A DNA stretch of 64,000 bases, from the NCBI GenBank assembly GCA_026745465.1, contig JACYXH010000087.1:1541311-1605310 (forward strand), written 5' to 3'. The notes under the pieces are model-generated. The model made no database searches. It was not told the origin of the DNA and was given only the letters and a program-made list of their open reading frames with translations. Position numbers and translations under genes: made by a program. The first letter of the stretch is position 1; every line of letters starts with the position of its first letter. Shown here one piece after another: positions 60,666-64,000 of this stretch. The DNA comes from Lota lota. Taxonomy: Eukaryota; Chordata; Actinopteri; Gadiformes; Lotidae.

Positions 60666-62406
60666 CTCGAAGGGCAGCTGGGCCAGGTAGTTGCCCGTGA
60701 GCTCCAGTCTCTCCAGGTTCTCACAGCCCTCCAGTTCCGGAGGGATTTTGGTCAGGCGGTTATAGTTAACATTTAGCTCCTTTAGCATGGGCAGCTTCCC
60801 TATGAAGAGACATGAAAGAAGCAGACCCCGCAAACAGGACCAGAGATAAGGGGGACAGAAGGACGGGTGGGCAGACGGACAGGATGAAAGTTAGGGATTG
60901 TGGTTGGAATAACAATAAGAGAAGCTGAATTATCCCCTAGACTAGGGGTTCTTAAAAATATTCATGTTAGTTTGTGGAACTCCTAAAAGGAAACTAGAAA
61001 GAGAACATTCAGGCGGGCTTCTGTTATAGTCACAATAGGAGCTCTGCTCATGACATTATTGTTCATGAGCATGTTATTGATCATGACAGAACTGTAATAA
61101 CAAAGAGAGAGAATATAAATACAATAAGACCTCAAATTAATTAAAGGAAAATCAATCCCTAAAACAACGTATTTAACATGAAATCTATCGTTAATTACAT
61201 TGTCTCTTTGGATGGATCCTGGTCCAAATCCCGACTTAAATACACAACGTTTAAAAAAACGTAGGATGAGATGTAAATATTGACTTAAATTGGCCGTTAT
61301 AGGTTTTGGATTACCAGGTAACATCAATCAGCATGAACAGCAATATAGCCGATGAAAACATGCGTCTCGAGTGGAAACAGAGAATGAAAGAATGATGAAT
61401 CATTTGTGTAGCCGCAGAGACTCTCAGCCAACACTGAAAACAACACTGTGAGTGTTGGGAAAGCAGGGAGCCCGTCTGCAGACGGACCTATCTCTGGAGG
61501 CAGCTCAGTGAGGGCGTTCTTGGGGAGCTGGAGGGTGGTGAGCTGGCTGAAGAGAAACAGGAAGTCTGGCAGGCTGCAGATCCTGGTGGAGCGCACGTGC
61601 CATTCCTTCAGATGTGACATCCACTGTAGCTCACTGGGGAACTCCTGACGTACAGACACACAGACAGACTTAGAAAGGAAAGTGGACAGACAGGCGGAGG
61701 GACACCGATCTGACATCAAGGTGTTCATACATGGTTAACCTCTAGAATACTGTGGAGAGACTCATTCATGCAATAAATTACTTTGAATTGATTGATGACC
61801 ATAGTCTATGAATGACAATGATCAATTCTCAAAATTAGATTCGATACATTTTCTGTCCAGCAAATAACGATAAATCGTCTTATTGCTGCAGCTCTAATGA
61901 ATATTACATTATATTGCAGTACATAAGGTACATAAGGTAATATACTTGTGGGACCACTATTAGGTCTGGGTAAAGAAAAAGCTCAGAAAGAAAATTGGAT
62001 CTGAATTGAGTTGCAAGACATGACAGGTCCTGATGACATTATCACGGTGTTACCAGACACACTAATTAGTGATGGGTCTGATGGTACCTTCCACTGTTCT
62101 CCTTCCAGCCGGAGAATCAGTCTGTCCTGGTCACACCCTGCACCTGAGACAGGGAAAGAGACATAGACAGACAGTTGAATGACAGACAGACTTATAAAGA
62201 GACTGACAGACCGGTAAAGAGACAGACGGACAGGTAAAGACACAGACAGGTAAAGATATGGATGTGGAGACAGAAGTATACCAGAGAGCTCTGGGTCTGT
62301 GTTGTCATCCGGGAGGACGGCTCTGTCTAGGTAACGGTGGAGAATATTCACCTCTCGGCTCCGCAGACTCTTACAGTGAATGCGGTACTGCCACTGCTGG
62401 TTGATC
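58300..62406 (-). CDS. lrrc2: LRRC2-like leucine-rich-repeat protein, N-terminal exons outside window
   Basis: Exons on the minus strand, coding order: 62282-62406, 62088-62143, 61488-61644, 60666-60799, 59952-60097, 59264-59416, 58799-58959, 58300-58349. They give 326 residues in phase; about 45-60 N-terminal residues are missing. Leucine-rich repeats run from [17 protein letters not shown] through [69 protein letters not shown] and [41 protein letters not shown] and the C-terminal YSTTKVSIS match LRRC2 better than its relative LRRC39. Mammalian LRRC2 is a muscle- and heart-enriched protein linked to mitochondria. The segment after the last repeat is unusual: a long Glu/Lys/Arg-only stretch where recalled human LRRC2 is acidic. 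Confidence 0.88.
58966..58993. repeat. 28-base G homopolymer next to an lrrc2 acceptor
   Basis: On the coding (minus) strand this is 28 C bases followed by TTGTAG and exon 58799-58959, so the homopolymer serves as the polypyrimidine tract. Confidence 0.95.
59068..59262. repeat. (ATC)n trinucleotide tract in lrrc2 intron
   Basis: Imperfect ATC/ACC repeat of about 195 bases. On the coding strand it starts inside the donor of exon 59264-59416 (GTAGGTGATGATG), so repeat and splice site overlap. Confidence 0.93.
60587..60658. repeat. (CT)n microsatellite next to an lrrc2 donor
   Basis: Perfect CT run of about 72 bases. On the coding strand the donor of exon 60666-60799 reads GTGAGG and continues straight into the GA repeat. 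Confidence 0.95.
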
Positions 62407-62451
<45 letters not shown>

Positions 62452-62957
62452 CCAGCGCATGCACACACACACACAAGCACACTCACACAGACACATGAGT
62501 GTACGCACACACACACACACACACACACCAGCACGCACACACACGCACACACACACACACCAGCGCACCCACACACACACAAACACACAAGCTCACGCAC
62601 ACCACACACACACGCACACACAAACATGTGAGTGCGCGTGCACACACACATGTGCATAAACATACATACATACATATAATGGAGAGACAATAGTTAGCAC
62701 CATCCAACACAATACACACATTCCCCTTTGATTTGTCTCTGCATGTGTTTAGAGATCATTACGGATGTGTTGGTGTCATAGGAATGTCGTGCTCTGGTCC
62801 AAGTGTATGACACACCATTAGCAGTCACAGCGTGACCTGGACATCTCCCAGCAGCTGTTCGTATCAGTTCAGAAGAAAAAAGTCAGTAGTCATTGATCTG
62901 AACATAATCTGAAAATAAACAACAACACAAAAACGGGGGTTGCACGGTGGGTTTTCG
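62407..62957 (-). other. lrrc2 upstream intron with CA repeats
   Basis: (CA)n and mixed CA/GCA tracts fill about 62407-62650, starting right at the acceptor of exon 62282-62406. No further exon of lrrc2 is recognised. Confidence 0.6.
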
Positions 62958-63294
62958 GGGTGGCACAGTGGTTAGCACTGTTTCCTCGCAGCAAGAAGGT
63001 CGTTGTTTCAAATCCCAGGGGGGGGGGGGGGGGGGGGGGAGGGGGACCTTTCTATGTGGAGTTTGTATGAAAGGTTCACGTGGGTTTCCTCCGGGTGCTC
63101 AGGTTTCCTCCCACACCAACATCCACGTTAGATTAATACTCCTGCCGGTGCCCTTGACCTAGACACTAGGCAGTAGACCTGGAGGTGGTCCTTGGGTGCT
63201 GCACTGTGGCTGCCCACTGCTCCTAGTGCTGTAGGTGATGGGTTAAATGCAGGGTCCTCAATTTCCTTCGGGATAAAAATAAAGTATATAAAGA
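62957..63294 (+). mobile_element. tRNA-headed SINE-like repeat
   Basis: The head GGTGGCACAGTGGTTAGCAC fits a box A and TTTCAAATCCC fits a box B. The body contains GTGGGTTTCCTCCGGGTGCT and CCTCCCACACCAAC, phrasing of a very common fish repeat. A 22-base G run (63018-63039) interrupts it directly after box B. No coding sequence. Confidence 0.6.
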
Positions 63295-64000
63295 ATCCCC
63301 CTCTCTGCTCCCTCCCTCCCTACATTGCTCTGCAATTTAATTGCATTGCATTGTTCACGCACCTTTGATTTACAGGCAAGATTAAATTACTGAACCAATC
63401 AGGGAAGAGGTTGTTCAGAAAGGAGCCAGGAGCTATCTTATTCCAAATTAGCTCACACAGAGGCAGGTGCGGAGTCAGAACCTTTTCTCCACCAATTGCT
63501 GACCGATGGCTAAGGCATTTCCATCTAAAAAAAAAGTGTGCTCAGTGGAGCACAGACCTCCGCCAAGGAATCAGCTTGAGAGAAGTGGGCCTCGCTTGGA
63601 GGGAGCCAATTGGTTGCTCTGAGGTGAGTCCAATGACACCCCACAAGGTCCCTTCCAGAGAATTTAAAGTAAACAGAAAGTGGGTGGGGCTGGGGGTGGT
63701 CAACCACCAATCATCATCAATCCTTGACAAATCACTTAGGATAATTGTTTGGTGGTGATACGCAAATCTATAGGAAGTAATGCAACTTATGTTATACCAC
63801 GCCAGAAGTTAATCACTTCTTACTTTACCCATAACCAACCTAACCACTAAATTTGGAGCAAATCCGTGCTCAACTTTTGAGATATTCTGCACACAGACAC
63901 ACAGACAGGGCAAAAACATAACCTCCTTGGCACTGGACAGAAGTAACAAATTACACTCCAATTTTAGCTCTTGAATCTTCTGTACAGCATTTGTAAACAA
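63295..64000. other. Non-coding tail of the window
   Basis: No exon, RNA gene or complete element recognised. Probably intron or 5' flank of lrrc2. Confidence 0.4.

Overview
This window is teleost-type nuclear DNA. The protein-coding genes are split by GT-AG introns and are vertebrate-specific. The DNA also carries a Tc1 element of the kind common in fish, tRNA-derived SINE-like repeats, and a very high load of long, nearly pure dinucleotide repeats (CA/TG, GA/CT, AT) and G/C homopolymers. Species cannot be fixed from the sequence. I rebuilt exons by hand from splice sites, reading phase and recalled protein similarity; no search was run. All seven gene models keep phase across every junction.

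Layout: (1) 321-3929, +: last eight coding exons of dematin (dmtn), ending in the villin headpiece, with a long 3' UTR. (2) 7868-20879, +: a complete 16-coding-exon AFAP-family gene (587 aa, two PH domains, closest to AFAP1L2). Its intron 1 is a microsatellite field and its intron 4 holds a 1.6-kb Tc1 element with a frameshifted transposase. (3) 23073-25136, +: rab14, complete, 215 aa. (4) 28001-31827, -: mak16, complete, 310 aa, tail-to-tail with rab14. (5) About 32.2-36.5 kb: an intergenic array of an unclassified repeat (a tandem ~1.07-kb duplication plus diverged partial copies, with an 11-bp minisatellite in one copy), followed by an 80-bp solo-end derivative of the same Tc1 family. (6) 39615-43390, -: spindlin, complete, 261 aa. 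(7) 46430-55035, +: mfsd14b-like transporter, complete, 472 aa, head-to-head with spindlin. (8) 58300-62406, -: lrrc2-like leucine-rich-repeat gene whose 5' exons lie beyond the window, tail-to-tail with mfsd14b.

The genes do not form one pathway. The strongest biological signal is the gene order. In human the abLIM genes each sit beside an AFAP gene (ABLIM1-AFAP1L2, ABLIM2-AFAP1, ABLIM3-AFAP1L1). Here dematin, the remaining member of the abLIM headpiece family, sits beside a short AFAP-like gene, so the pair looks like a fourth ohnologue of that block. Likewise mfsd14b beside lrrc2 mirrors human MFSD14A near LRRC39. Other points of note: the dematin headpiece lacks the PKA-target serine, an 8-nt microexon occurs in dematin, the AFAP-like protein lacks the family coiled coil, and several splice sites sit directly against microsatellites.
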